A DNA stretch of 42,765 bases from Verrucomicrobiia bacterium (GTDB taxonomy: Bacteria > Verrucomicrobiota > Verrucomicrobiia > Limisphaerales > UBA11358): positions 1-42,765 of the forward strand of contig JARLJW010000085.1 of assembly GCA_031290985.1 (NCBI GenBank). The letters are read 5' to 3'. The notes beneath the pieces were generated by a model. The model was not told where the DNA came from. It was given only the letters and a program-made list of their open reading frames with translations, and ran no database searches. Made by a program: the position numbers and the translations under genes. Below, one piece after another: positions 6,800-16,389 of this stretch. The first letter of the stretch is position 1; every line of letters starts with the position of its first letter.

Positions 6800-8361
6800 C
6801 TGCCCCGCTTGTCCAGCGCCACCGCCTTGTAGCCGCCGCGCGCTTTAAAATAGCCCAGCAGCGCCAGGTAGCACGCAAAGGTGAACAGCGGAAACATCGC
6901 CATCTTGCCCAGCGCGCTAAACTTGCCCGTGGTCTCGGCAGACTTGATTTCGCCCAGCGCCTTTTCATCCGTCACCGCGGCCTTCTTCACCGGGTCGATC
7001 GCCTCATACGCGCCGAGCAAATATTTTGGACTGGGATCCATCTTCACCTGTTCGTACAGCGCGGAATCCGCCGCGCGCAACTGCTGCGTGGTGGTGGATT
7101 CCTGCATGTAACCAAGAAAAGGCGCGCCCAAGATGCCCACCGCCAGCATCCCGATGCCGCCCATCGCGTTCAAGGTAAGCGCACCGCCCTTGGGACATTG
7201 CTCCGAGGTCAGGCCGAGGATCGTTGGCCAGAAGAACGTGATGCCCACGCCGAACAGCGTGGCCGCGGCAAAGATGACGCCCGCGCTTGCATGGGCCGTT
7301 TGGGCCAGCGCCAGGATGCCCAAGCCCGCCAGCGCGGAACACGTCATCAGCAGGCCGACCGGTGAAAATTTATGAATGAGCGGCCCGGCACAGAAACGCA
7401 GGATCAACATGATGGCCGAGGTATAGACCAGCACCCACGCGGAATTATAGCCCGCCGCCTTCATCGGGTCTTCCATGAGCGAAGTGATCCAGCCGTTGGT
7501 GCCCAGCTCCGTCGTCGCCTGCGGCATCATGATGATGATCAGAAACGCCAGCAGCATCCGCCCAAAAGATTTCGTGATGACCGCAAACGCCACCACCACG
7601 GCCCCCGTGAGCACCCAGCTCACCGTTTGCGACCAGCCGAAAACCTGCCCCAACTGCGCAAACACCAGCCCGAATCCAACAAACGCGCCGAACGCCCCCA
7701 ATTCCTTGAGCATGGCCACGTAGCTGACCCCCGCCTGTTCGCGTTCGCTCTTCGGAAATCGTTTGGCGATGAGGATGAGGAAAAAAGCGATGGCCGGGAT
7801 CAAGATCAGGCCCACGATGATGCGCCAGTCCGGGTTGCCCGCCAGCGCGATGGTGCACAAGCCGCCCAGCACCAGTCCGCCCGGCCAGCCCGCATGCAGC
7901 CGGTTCAACCATTTCGTCTTGTCCGTGCTGAACATCGTGGTGACGATGGGATTGGCGTACGCCTCCACGCTGCCGTTGCCGAGGCCGAGGATGATGCTGC
8001 CCCAGTAGAGCAACTGGTGGCCGTGCTTTTGCGCGGCGGCCAGTGCCAGCGGATCAGTGACGCCGTGGATGGCCTGATACGCCAGGAACGCCATCGCCGT
8101 GTAGATGAGATAGCTCACGAACGAGAAAACCATCGCCACCTTGTAGCCGATGCGGTCGATGAACAGGCTGAATACGATGATGCTCACGCCGAACGGCCAG
8201 ATGCCCGCGCCCTGGAGTTCGCCCACGGCCACCTTGTCCAGGCCGAAGTCCGTGGCAAACTGTCCACCGCACAGGATCATGCGGCTGATGAAGGCGTAAC
8301 TCGTGGTGATCAGGGCGATGAAACAGCCCCAGAACAAGATTTTGTCCAATTTGTGGTTCAT
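6796..8361 (-). CDS. MFS transporter
   Basis: This 521-residue integral membrane protein has about twelve hydrophobic segments. The first follows the start directly (MNHKLDKILFWGCFIALITT), and a conserved-looking loop RIGYKVAMVFSF lies between segments 2 and 3. It is a major facilitator superfamily carrier, possibly for a sugar or organic acid. The substrate cannot be told. An unusually long, charged, helical loop (about residues 425-485, ADSALYEQVKMDPSPK region) separates the last two membrane segments. The start at 8361 is chosen because the membrane topology begins there; an open frame continues 75 codons upstream but looks non-coding. It stands alone, convergent with the cytochrome operon. 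The nearest catabolic genes are the distant GH43 and esterase genes. Confidence 0.85.
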   Translation of the reverse strand: MNHKLDKILFWGCFIALITTSYAFISRMILCGGQFATDFGLDKVAVGELQGAGIWPFGVSIIVFSLFIDRIGYKVAMVFSFVSYLIYTAMAFLAYQAIHGVTDPLALAAAQKHGHQLLYWGSIILGLGNGSVEAYANPIVTTMFSTDKTKWLNRLHAGWPGGLVLGGLCTIALAGNPDWRIIVGLILIPAIAFFLILIAKRFPKSEREQAGVSYVAMLKELGAFGAFVGFGLVFAQLGQVFGWSQTVSWVLTGAVVVAFAVITKSFGRMLLAFLIIIMMPQATTELGTNGWITSLMEDPMKAAGYNSAWVLVYTSAIMLILRFCAGPLIHKFSPVGLLMTCSALAGLGILALAQTAHASAGVIFAAATLFGVGITFFWPTILGLTSEQCPKGGALTLNAMGGIGMLAVGILGAPFLGYMQESTTTQQLRAADSALYEQVKMDPSPKYLLGAYEAIDPVKKAAVTDEKALGEIKSAETTGKFSALGKMAMFPLFTFACYLALLGYFKARGGYKAVALDKRGS

Positions 8362-8699
8362 GGAATGGGCGCAATGCTCCCGACTACCGCCCCCGAGGTC
8401 AACGGCAAATTTTTGCGGGCCGCACGGCTCACGCGAATTGAACCGCGGATGCACGGCGAGGGGAACGGGAAGTTTTCTCCGCAAATGAATCCTGAGAACA
8501 CAACCAAGTTGCCGCGAATCGGTACAAACAAGCGAACCGGTCAACGCGGAGGCGCAGACAGCCGGAGGGACACGGAGACCGATCAAGGCATCCTCGAAGC
8601 CGGGTCAAGCCCGGCCAGGTATCCTGCCGAACTGCATGACAGTTTCGACGCGAACGTCACGCTTCAAATCTTTGCCGGATCCCTCATTTTTAAAAATGG
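8362..8699. other. Intergenic region without a gene
   Basis: About 340 bases lie between the MFS gene start and the stop of the large secreted protein, both on the minus strand. Frames through here have no coding character. I see only a small inverted repeat (ggtcaagcccggcc area, about 8603-8619) and an A/T palindrome (catttttaaaaatg, 8684-8697) at the end of the large gene. That palindrome could help terminate it, but no T-tail follows. The promoter of the MFS gene should lie here but I cannot point to it. Confidence 0.5.
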
Positions 8700-11600
8700 C
8701 TAATATCCAATCTTGTAAAAACGCCGGCTGTAATTCGTTGATTTCACATCGTAGAAGATCACGGACGAATTGGTATAAAGGTTGGTTACCACCGGAGTCC
8801 AATTGACCAGGTTGGTTGAAGACCAAAGAATGTAGGTTTGGTTTAGCACGCCATTTGTCAGGGTGAGTTGGAATTGCTTGTTCAAGATTTTAGGAGCAAT
8901 GATGGACATGCCGACCGGCATAATATCCGTGGCGGATGGTGACGTTGAAGTCAGGCTGGAGCTGTCCACCACCGACACCTCGTAGTCCAGGTATTGGGCG
9001 GAAGGCAACGGCAGGTTGGTTGTGCAATAAAGTCCGGTCCCGGCGGCAACTTGTCCGATTTTTACATAGCTTCCTCCGGGCAAGATGGCGCGCCAGATAT
9101 AATACTGGCTGACATCGCGGTCATTGTAGCCATCGTCCTCGGAAAGCGCCCACATCAGCAAATTAGTGCCATCATTGCCAAAGCGGGCCGTGACCCCGGT
9201 GGGCGCGGCCGGCGCCGACTGGATGGTGGTGACATGCACCGGCGTGGAAAGCGGGCTTTCATTCCCGCTGGAATCCACGGCACTGACGGCAATATAATAA
9301 TTTGTCCCGAGCGACAAGCCGCGCAGCAGACAATTGGTTCCCGTGACTTGGACTGGTGACGGTGTGCCTTCAATGGCGGCGGTTCCGGTCCACGGCGGCC
9401 CGGCAGTGAAAGCACTGTAATAAACACGGTAACCGGCCAGGTCCGCTTCACTGTTGGTCCGCCAAGAAACCCAAATCCGGCTCTGGCCTGCAATCAAAGC
9501 CACATTCGCCGGCGTGGCGGGCGGGGTGGTGTCAATTATGTTGATCGCCGTGCTGCCATAGGCGTCGCCCGCCACGGAAGCCAGGGCCATATTTGCAACC
9601 GTTCCGCCGGACGGGGCTTGCAGCAGCAGCGTGATGGCGCCATTCGTGCTCATCACCTGGATTCCCGGCAAATTGGTGTCACAATCCGGATTCAGGAGTT
9701 GCGCCCCCACGACCGTGGCGGTGAACAGCCATTGCTGGGTGGCCACCAAGCCGGTGTTCAGCAGGATATTGGTCACATTAACAGCCAGGGTGGAGACGCC
9801 GTCGGCCGGGAGCGCATTGGTGCTTAAGATCAGTTGCAAATCTCCGGTGGGCAGCGGCGGGGCGAGGGCGAAGGTGCCCAGATTGGTGATGGTGGCGGTG
9901 ACGGTATTGGAAACCGTGTCCACAATGCCGCCCACCAGTTGCCAGCGATTGCTGCCATCGGGAAGCTGGTAGATGCGCAGATCGGCGGGATTTAGGCCGA
10001 CGACATCAGCGCTGTTGAAGGGAATGACCAGGGTGGCCGTGCCGCTAAACGGATTGGTGCTGGAAAATTGATAAACGCCGTCAATTCCATAAACGTAGTT
10101 GGTTGCGCCGTCGGCTGGCAGGTAGGAGGCACTGGCTGCCCCGCCATTTGGTTTTAACCCATAAGCCACAGCCGGCTTGTGACCGGCAAACCAGCTACTC
10201 ACCCAGGAGGATATAACCTTGGACCCGGAACTCAACGCCCCGCCCACAATATTCAAGGTTGCTTGCCCGGCCTTAACGATGGTATTGCCAGCATTTTGAA
10301 TGACGGTAACGGCTTGATTGACGGCCTGGCCGATGGGGGCGGTGGCATTATTTCCCCATTGACCGAGAATTGAAGACCAAGATTGAGTTGGGAACAAATT
10401 AGTTGTAATGGGAGGGTATGATTCAGTCGGCCAATATTTGGATTGGTTTCTTGATAAAAAAGCACCCCTTTCGTTAACAATCTCCGCACCACGATCCAAT
10501 TCGAGATTGAAGCTGATCTTGGGTCCAAAATCGAGGTTGAACCCGGCTTGAGTTCCAACTGCAGAAGCAAATATCAGTCTTTCGTAATTTGTTAATGAGC
10601 CGTCATTCGATGCCACCAAAAGCTCTGTAAATTCTCGCGCATAACTTGCGTTTAACTCAGCCGGGTCATATTGCTTCCAACTTGAAGATGAATTTGCGGT
10701 TCCCGCGTTTGCATCAACTTTTGCGATACTAAGCGGCTGTTCAAAGCTTGATTGATTTGCTAAAATCCAATCTAGCTGATCTTGTTCGTAGCCACGTCCG
10801 AGGGAATAAAGCTGATCCGAAAAAACGCTGCTGAACGATCCAGATCCGCTTCTCTCCCATCCAGCTATTGATGCTGCATTGGCATCCTTTCCAAATACCG
10901 CTTTATACCCATATATCGCCTTGATCTCCAGGTCGCCAGATATATTTACGTAAGGCGCAATGGGAATCACATGCGTTTTTTGGTTGTTCGCTATGGCAAG
11001 GCCGACCTGTCCCTGGGCTTCCGCTCCCGCTTGAACATCGCATTCAATTGAGTTTAAGTTTGTTCCGGATACTAATATTACTGGCGCCACGATCTGATCA
11101 ATCACCGTATATAGTCGATTCCCAATTGGCGTTCCAGTAAGAACATTCCCCAAATCCACATAAAGTTTCATCAAGTTTTGATTTGCATCAACTGTGTTCG
11201 GATCAAAAAAGAATTGTGAGTTTAGAATAATTGCCAAAAATCCATCGCCGCCCGCTGACAAGCCGCCGCCGCCTTGCACGTTAATGTTTGAAGTTTTCAA
11301 AGATGCTCCGACATCAATGCCAGGGATGCCAACACCAACAGCAAATTTAGCTTCGCGGCTTCTGGAAATTGATTCACTCGTGTTAATTCCACCGACGATT
11401 GTATGCCGAAGTTCGCTTTCAGCAGATGTGTCAATTTCTCCGGAAACTATTTTGTAAATGTCTCCACCAACACCCCCACCAACCGTTTGTTTCCAAATTT
11501 GGTCATACTGGCGCGGCACCGCCTGCGCTTGGAACGTTTGTTGGACCACGTTCGAAATGCTCAACTGGATACTCTGGACGGCACCATTTTGGCTCAAGAT

Positions 11601-13001
11601 GGAGTTCGTGATGCTGATGCGCACCACACCATCCTGCGGGTCAGAAATGCCGGCAATCCGCCCCGGCCAGTAATCCGAAATGTCATTGGTCTGAACCATG
11701 ACGCTTCCGCCTGCGACTTGCGCGGAAACACTGATTCCTCCCTGCGGAGCATTGCTGGCATTCAGGACCACATAATACCGATACGCCGTGCCGCCCTGCT
11801 CCACCGTGGTGACGGAAGGGTTTATGTCCGGCACCAAGGGGACCAGCCGGTAGGGACCGCTCATGTTGGTCAGAATGATGTTGCCCAGATTGTTGGTGCC
11901 GACCGGAACATTCACGCTCACCAGCCGGCGGGAAGCATAGCCCGCGGCGGAAACGTCCAACACATAGCCTTTGCCCACCGGGATGTTGGAGAGTCTGAAA
12001 GTCCCGTCGTTGAGCGTGTTGGTCCCGAACGGCATGTTTTCCAGCCGCACGGCAGCATTGGTCAACGGATGATTCAATTTCGACTCCAAGACCGTGCCGG
12101 TCAAGGTTCCCGTGTTGCCCGCGCGGGTGTCCAAAGTAAAAATGGGTGAGGCGGCCTGCGATGAACTTCCGCCTAACGTTTCCGAAAGCTGGACGCGGGT
12201 GATCAGGCATACTTGATTTGAAAAATCCGTGCCGGCGTTCCAGACCATGTGATAATTGGAGCCGGACGCCACGCTGGTGGTGATGCCATCGCCGCTCAAA
12301 TTCAAGGCCTGAAGACTGTAATTCGTGCCGCCATTGGTGGAAACCAGAGCCGACACGGACACCGGCGCCGGCACTCCGCTCAAATCATAATAGATGTCCA
12401 CCAGGTTGGTGCCCGTCCGTTGGGCCGCATGCACATTGGAAAGCGAAGCACTGACGGTTGCGGTTGAATAAACCAGATTATCCATCACGAACTGGAAGGC
12501 CGACGCCGCGTAGCCGGCGTGAGCCGTGCCGCCGGAAGAACTAAAGACAACCTTGGTCACATCGAAACAATTGATATTTACGAGGGTTGGCGCCGTCAGC
12601 AACACAGTATAAGACTGCCGGTAAACTTGGGCGCCGGCATTGTTATATCCCACGACTAACACCTGCAAATTGTCACGCCAGGCCGCCGCCAGGTAGGCGG
12701 ATAAAATATTAAACGGACTGGTGCTGGTGATGGTTGCATCGGCGGCAAGGTTGTTAAAGGCCACGTTGGTGGGCGACACCACTCCAGCATTAAATCCGCT
12801 GGGAATGGTTGGATTGCCGTGATAGACGTAAAAATTGTTCCATTGCAACCCGGCATAGCTGGCCGGTACCGGCCCGTACGTGCCATAATTTCCGGAAGTG
12901 GGGGTTGACAGATCGTCAAACGTTATTGGCGTGCTTTGAGCCCGCACCCTCACCGATGCAAACAGAAGAAAAATGCAAACGCACTTAAAGAATATCTTCA
13001 T
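8700..13001 (-). CDS. Giant mosaic secreted protein (regulatory-like and FnIII domains)
   Basis: This 1433-residue protein starts MKIFFKCVCIFLLF (an ATG five codons upstream is also possible) and has a signal peptide ending RVRAQ. Domains in order are: an N-terminal module about residues 20-180; a module with DIYYDLSG and STNGGTNYSL (about 190-290); a carboxypeptidase-regulatory-like beta-sandwich (about 295-385, TGTVLESKLNHPLTNAAVRL); and a large unrecognised core (about 500-865). C-terminal beta-sandwich modules follow, then two fibronectin type III domains (about 1155-1350) and the common tail (SSTNLVNWTP, ending RRFYKIGY). The core is encoded by visibly AT-richer DNA (about 10400-11500) than the flanks, which suggests module acquisition. 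It is probably extracellular or surface-bound; no catalytic motif identified. Confidence 0.8.
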   Translation of the reverse strand: MKIFFKCVCIFLLFASVRVRAQSTPITFDDLSTPTSGNYGTYGPVPASYAGLQWNNFYVYHGNPTIPSGFNAGVVSPTNVAFNNLAADATITSTSPFNILSAYLAAAWRDNLQVLVVGYNNAGAQVYRQSYTVLLTAPTLVNINCFDVTKVVFSSSGGTAHAGYAASAFQFVMDNLVYSTATVSASLSNVHAAQRTGTNLVDIYYDLSGVPAPVSVSALVSTNGGTNYSLQALNLSGDGITTSVASGSNYHMVWNAGTDFSNQVCLITRVQLSETLGGSSSQAASPIFTLDTRAGNTGTLTGTVLESKLNHPLTNAAVRLENMPFGTNTLNDGTFRLSNIPVGKGYVLDVSAAGYASRRLVSVNVPVGTNNLGNIILTNMSGPYRLVPLVPDINPSVTTVEQGGTAYRYYVVLNASNAPQGGISVSAQVAGGSVMVQTNDISDYWPGRIAGISDPQDGVVRISITNSILSQNGAVQSIQLSISNVVQQTFQAQAVPRQYDQIWKQTVGGGVGGDIYKIVSGEIDTSAESELRHTIVGGINTSESISRSREAKFAVGVGIPGIDVGASLKTSNINVQGGGGLSAGGDGFLAIILNSQFFFDPNTVDANQNLMKLYVDLGNVLTGTPIGNRLYTVIDQIVAPVILVSGTNLNSIECDVQAGAEAQGQVGLAIANNQKTHVIPIAPYVNISGDLEIKAIYGYKAVFGKDANAASIAGWERSGSGSFSSVFSDQLYSLGRGYEQDQLDWILANQSSFEQPLSIAKVDANAGTANSSSSWKQYDPAELNASYAREFTELLVASNDGSLTNYERLIFASAVGTQAGFNLDFGPKISFNLELDRGAEIVNERGAFLSRNQSKYWPTESYPPITTNLFPTQSWSSILGQWGNNATAPIGQAVNQAVTVIQNAGNTIVKAGQATLNIVGGALSSGSKVISSWVSSWFAGHKPAVAYGLKPNGGAASASYLPADGATNYVYGIDGVYQFSSTNPFSGTATLVIPFNSADVVGLNPADLRIYQLPDGSNRWQLVGGIVDTVSNTVTATITNLGTFALAPPLPTGDLQLILSTNALPADGVSTLAVNVTNILLNTGLVATQQWLFTATVVGAQLLNPDCDTNLPGIQVMSTNGAITLLLQAPSGGTVANMALASVAGDAYGSTAINIIDTTPPATPANVALIAGQSRIWVSWRTNSEADLAGYRVYYSAFTAGPPWTGTAAIEGTPSPVQVTGTNCLLRGLSLGTNYYIAVSAVDSSGNESPLSTPVHVTTIQSAPAAPTGVTARFGNDGTNLLMWALSEDDGYNDRDVSQYYIWRAILPGGSYVKIGQVAAGTGLYCTTNLPLPSAQYLDYEVSVVDSSSLTSTSPSATDIMPVGMSIIAPKILNKQFQLTLTNGVLNQTYILWSSTNLVNWTPVVTNLYTNSSVIFYDVKSTNYSRRFYKIGY

Positions 13002-13632
13002 ATCCAGCCCAGACATTTATGGGACGTTTTCCATTTGATTTCCCGCCCGGACCAGCGCGGCCTATGGGGGGATTATCTTCCGGTTCAATATGTTTACAAG
13101 TCTTTTCCAATCCGCTCCCGTTATTCTCCGGCGACAAGAGCGCTCCGCGCCGGGTCGCGTCCTTTCACGTTTTTGCAGCGCTGGTGAAGACACATCGCCC
13201 GCCGTTTTCCAGCCGATCCTTTTACTTTTCCTTTAACCGGATATGGCAGCATCAATCAGCCGCCCGATGCCGATTAGAATTTGCCACTGAACGCCGCGAG
13301 TTAATAGTATATTCAATCAATACTAATATTACAGGAGACTTAAATTAGACACCGGGAAAGCTTTTTAATTTAATTAGACTTTCAGCCTGGACCAGTCTGT
13401 GATGCTGACAATCGACCCATTGCTGAACCGCTGGCTCTGAGTCTCGCTATTAACTCATTTGCCTTCTTAATCCATCAGCATGGCGAAGCATATCCCCTGC
13501 TCCCGAAATGGTTCCCCTCCGGCTCTTGGATTTGATGCCAGACTACGAGCCATTTCCATCTATGGGACTAGTGAAATATCTGTGACGAATTGCTTGAAAC
13601 CTGAAGCAGCTTCCCCGAGTCTCATCCCCACG
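13002..13632. promoter_or_regulatory. Divergent control region between the giant protein and the GH43 gene
   Basis: About 630 bases lie between divergent genes. The part from 13300 to 13370 is distinctly AT-rich. An inverted repeat with nine-base arms (taatagtat 13302-13310, atactaata 13320-13328; 8 of 9 pairs) may be an operator, and aattagac occurs twice (about 13344-13351 and 13374-13381). The open frame that begins at 13480 upstream of the GH43 gene has no export signal and is not believed. Exact promoters could not be assigned. Confidence 0.35.
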
Positions 13633-14628
13633 ATGACGTTCTCATTCCGAGCCCTGCTATGGCTTTTTAGCGCCGCCTGTGTTTATGCCGCCCCGGGCGT
13701 GTTCCATCCCGGCGAAGCCTGGCCAGATGACCGTGGCCGGCATATCCAGGCGCACGGCGGCGGCATCATCAGGGTGGGCGACACCTATTACTGGTTCGGC
13801 GAAGACCGCGGGCAGGACAACCCGCGCGAATTGCGCCATGTCGGCTGTTATTCCTCGACCAACCTGGCGCAGTGGACGTATCGCAACCAGGTCCTCAAAC
13901 TGGCCAACCCGGAGGGTTTCGGGCGCGGCTGGGTGCTGGAACGGCCCAAGGTCTTTTACAATGCCAAGACCAAAAAGTATGTCATGTACATGCACATCGA
14001 CGGCGCTCTGCCGGGTGACGGCCATGGTTACAAGTTCGCCCGCGTCGGCGTGGCCGTGTGCGACACGATTGACGGAAATTATCAATACCTGAAAAGTTTT
14101 CGTCCGCTGGATCACGAAAGCCGCGATATCGGGCAGTTCGTCGATGATGACGGCACGGCGTATCTGATTTTTGAGGACCGCCCCTTTGGTTTTCGCATCG
14201 CCCGGCTGTCAGATGATTACCTGACGGTCGAAAAGGAAATATGCTTCATCCCCGAACATATGGAGGGCGGGGCGATCGTCCATTACGACGGACTCTATTA
14301 CCTCCTCGGCTCGAAACTGACCGGCTGGAGCGCGAACCCGAACAAATACGCCACGGCAAAATCTCTCAGCGGCCCGTGGTCGGAATTCCAGGACGTCGCG
14401 CCGCCGGAAACGAACACCTACGGCTCACAGTCCACCATGTTGCTGAAGATCACCGGGACGAAAACCACCTCCGTCATCTTCATGGGCGACATCTGGAAGC
14501 CGCATACGCAGTGGGATTCCCGGTACCTTTGGATGCCGCTGGAAATCGGCGGCGGCAAAATGACCCTGCCCAAACCGCGCGAATGGACGCTGGACGTGGC
14601 GACCGGGGAAGCTAAAATCAGCCCATGA
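13633..14628 (+). CDS. Secreted GH43-family glycosidase
   Basis: This 331-residue protein has a signal peptide (MTFSFRALLWLFSAACVYA). The five-bladed propeller pattern of glycoside hydrolase family 43 follows: IQAHGGGIIRVGDTYYWFGE near the N-terminus, LERPKVFYN, SRDIGQFVDDDGTAYLIFED and HMEGGAIVHYDGLYYLLGS. In the last, the Glu of EGGA is the probable catalytic acid. The AHGGGI pattern, in place of the usual Asp base motif, recalls the GH43 subfamilies 24 and 34 (exo-beta-1,3-galactanases and galactofuranosidases), which lack the canonical base. A galactan-type substrate is therefore a guess. The start at 13633 is chosen by the signal peptide. Its stop overlaps the ATG of the next gene (ATGA), so the esterase is translationally coupled to it. 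Confidence 0.85.
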   Translation: MTFSFRALLWLFSAACVYAAPGVFHPGEAWPDDRGRHIQAHGGGIIRVGDTYYWFGEDRGQDNPRELRHVGCYSSTNLAQWTYRNQVLKLANPEGFGRGWVLERPKVFYNAKTKKYVMYMHIDGALPGDGHGYKFARVGVAVCDTIDGNYQYLKSFRPLDHESRDIGQFVDDDGTAYLIFEDRPFGFRIARLSDDYLTVEKEICFIPEHMEGGAIVHYDGLYYLLGSKLTGWSANPNKYATAKSLSGPWSEFQDVAPPETNTYGSQSTMLLKITGTKTTSVIFMGDIWKPHTQWDSRYLWMPLEIGGGKMTLPKPREWTLDVATGEAKISP

Positions 14629-15512
14629 TTCTCGCCCTGAAAAACCTCCTTGCCGTTGCCATCGTATTTTCGTCGGTCCTTTTATCACGCGCTGAGATGC
14701 AAACTCCCGTCCCCCTCTGGCCGGCGGGCGCGCCCGGCGCGCTGGGTACCAACAGCTATGACATTCCCACCCTCACCGCCTACCTGCCCGACGCCACCAA
14801 CGCCACCGGCGCCGCCTTGGTGATCTGCCCCGGCGGCGGCTATGCCCACCTCGCGCCGCACGAAGGCAACGATTACGCGCTCTGGCTGAACCAGCATGGC
14901 ATCACCTGTTTCGTTTTGAAATATCGCCTTGGCTTGAACGGCTACCGGCATCCCGCCATGCTCCAGGATGCCGCGCGGGCGGTGCGCTGGGTGCGCGCCC
15001 ATGCCGATGATTACAAGCTTGATGTCGAACGCGTGGGCATCATGGGCTCATCCGCCGGCGGGCATCTGGCAGCGACGCTGCTCACCCATTTCGACGCCGG
15101 AAACCCCGATGCTGCCGACGTGATTGAGCGTCAAAGCTCCCGGCCGGACCTGGGGATTTTATGCTACGCCGTAATCACGATGGGCAAATTCACCCATCAG
15201 GGTTCACACAACTACCTGCTCGGCACCAACGCGCCGCCGGAGTTGGAGACCGCGCTTTCCAATGAACTGCAAGTGTCGTCCAACACCCCGCCATGCTTCA
15301 TCTGGACCACGTTTGAAGATAAAACCGTGCCAATGGAGAATTCCATGATGTTCGCCGCCGCCCTGCGGAAAAATCATGTCCCCTTCGCTCTGCACATCTA
15401 CGAAAAGGGCGGGCACGGGATGGGGCTCAAGGACAAGCCGCCCTTTGCGCACCCGCATCCGTGGGCCGGCGACTGTTTGTTCTGGTTGAATGAGCAGAAG
15501 TTCACCAAATAA
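14625..15512 (+). CDS. Secreted alpha/beta-hydrolase, carbohydrate-esterase-like
   Basis: This 295-residue protein has a signal peptide (about residues 1-23, ending SRA). It has an alpha/beta-hydrolase fold: the oxyanion-type CPGGGYAHLAPHEG (68-81), the nucleophile elbow GSSAGG (Ser143), an acidic residue in FEDKTVP and the catalytic His in GGHGM. This set matches the BD-FAE/acetyl-xylan-esterase-like group often paired with glycosidases; it probably removes acyl groups from plant polysaccharide. It is coupled to the GH43 gene by a 4-base overlap, so both enzymes likely attack the same decorated glycan. A hairpin ends the pair at 15523-15540. Confidence 0.85.
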   Translation: MILALKNLLAVAIVFSSVLLSRAEMQTPVPLWPAGAPGALGTNSYDIPTLTAYLPDATNATGAALVICPGGGYAHLAPHEGNDYALWLNQHGITCFVLKYRLGLNGYRHPAMLQDAARAVRWVRAHADDYKLDVERVGIMGSSAGGHLAATLLTHFDAGNPDAADVIERQSSRPDLGILCYAVITMGKFTHQGSHNYLLGTNAPPELETALSNELQVSSNTPPCFIWTTFEDKTVPMENSMMFAAALRKNHVPFALHIYEKGGHGMGLKDKPPFAHPHPWAGDCLFWLNEQKFTK

Positions 15513-15541
15513 AAATAAAAAACCCCTGTCGAAACAGGGGG
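15511..15541 (-). terminator. Terminator between convergent genes
   Basis: A 7-bp stem (15523-15529 with 15534-15540) closes on the loop cgaa. On the minus strand it is followed by a T-rich run (complement of aaaaataaaaaa at 15511-15522), so it fits termination of the PEP-CTERM gene best. On the plus strand it lies just after the esterase stop and may serve both. Confidence 0.8.
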
Positions 15542-15569
15542 TAAATTTCAAAACGCTTTAAAACCCGGC

Positions 15570-16247
15570 TTAATGGCTGGCGCGGCGGCGCAATACGAAC
15601 AACATGCCCACCCCGCCGGCAAGCATGGCCCACGTTTGCGGCTCCGGAACCGTCACGATGGTCAAACCCCAGCTCACCAAGGTGGACTGACCGCCCCCGC
15701 CGGACATGTCAGCAAGAAACAACGTCCACGTTCCATTCGGGTCAATATTGTTGAAGAGGCCGAGATTGGCGGCGGTCGAGGCGGAATCAAAGGCACTGCC
15801 GGGCGACTGCGGGTCAATGGCCCGTCCGTCCGGCGCCCAAGTGCCGGTCAATTGCCCGCCGCTCAAGGTGTAACTGCCGCTCTGATAGTTGTGAATATTC
15901 GCCCCGCTTTGATTCAAGGTGATGTTGACACCGGCATTGCCATAGCCCAAGGCATTTCCGGAGGACATGCCCACACGGTTTAACAGCACGGCAAGCTGTC
16001 CATGCGGCCCCACTAGGTAGGCATAAAGATCGCCATTAAACCCACCGGTAATATTGAGGTTAACCGAGACGTCGGTGGCATAGCCAAGCATCGACGAAAC
16101 GCTGGTGCCTGTCGAAATACCAACCGGGTTCCCATCTGGAATAGCCGTGTTTAAAGTGCCGGAACTATAGGTGAAATTCGTTTGCGCCTGAACCGCGCAC
16201 GCAAACAACAAAGCTATCGCAACAAATGTCAGCTTTGATGTTCTCAT
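15570..16247 (-). CDS. PEP-CTERM protein with convertase P-like domain
   Basis: This 225-residue protein has a signal peptide (ending AVQAQ). A beta-sandwich about residues 25-195 resembles the proprotein-convertase P domain: IPDGNPVG, then VNLNITGGFNGDLYAYLVGP, then NGTWTLFLADMSGG and LVSWGLTI. The C-terminus is a textbook PEP-CTERM sorting signal: VPEPQTWAMLAGG, a hydrophobic stretch, then RRR. Such proteins are cut by an exosortase and are usually linked to exopolysaccharide; the exosortase is not in this window. The DNA just upstream (taaggaaatg) places a purine-rich stretch close to the start. It lies next to the nucleotide-sugar operon on the same strand but 142 bases downstream of it, and is probably a separate unit. 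Confidence 0.88.
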   Translation of the reverse strand: MRTSKLTFVAIALLFACAVQAQTNFTYSSGTLNTAIPDGNPVGISTGTSVSSMLGYATDVSVNLNITGGFNGDLYAYLVGPHGQLAVLLNRVGMSSGNALGYGNAGVNITLNQSGANIHNYQSGSYTLSGGQLTGTWAPDGRAIDPQSPGSAFDSASTAANLGLFNNIDPNGTWTLFLADMSGGGGQSTLVSWGLTIVTVPEPQTWAMLAGGVGMLFVLRRRASH

Positions 16248-16389
16248 TTCCTTATAAAGTATTGTGGGTTACAAATCTAATATCTTCCTGCGTTGCTATA
16301 AAATCGCCGATTCACCAGTCGCTTTCAAGTGAAAAAAACATCTTTCTGACTAAAAAACCGACCGTTTTTTGCCTTGCCCCCATAAACCC

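Noticed and set aside
7372..8703. 443-codon plus-strand frame opposite the MFS gene
   Set aside because: Arg/His/Gln/Asp-rich, typical antisense shadow; the MFS gene on the other strand has clear membrane segments.
13480..13632. N-terminal extension of the GH43 gene
   Set aside because: No export signal at the earlier ATG, whereas a clear signal peptide starts at 13633.
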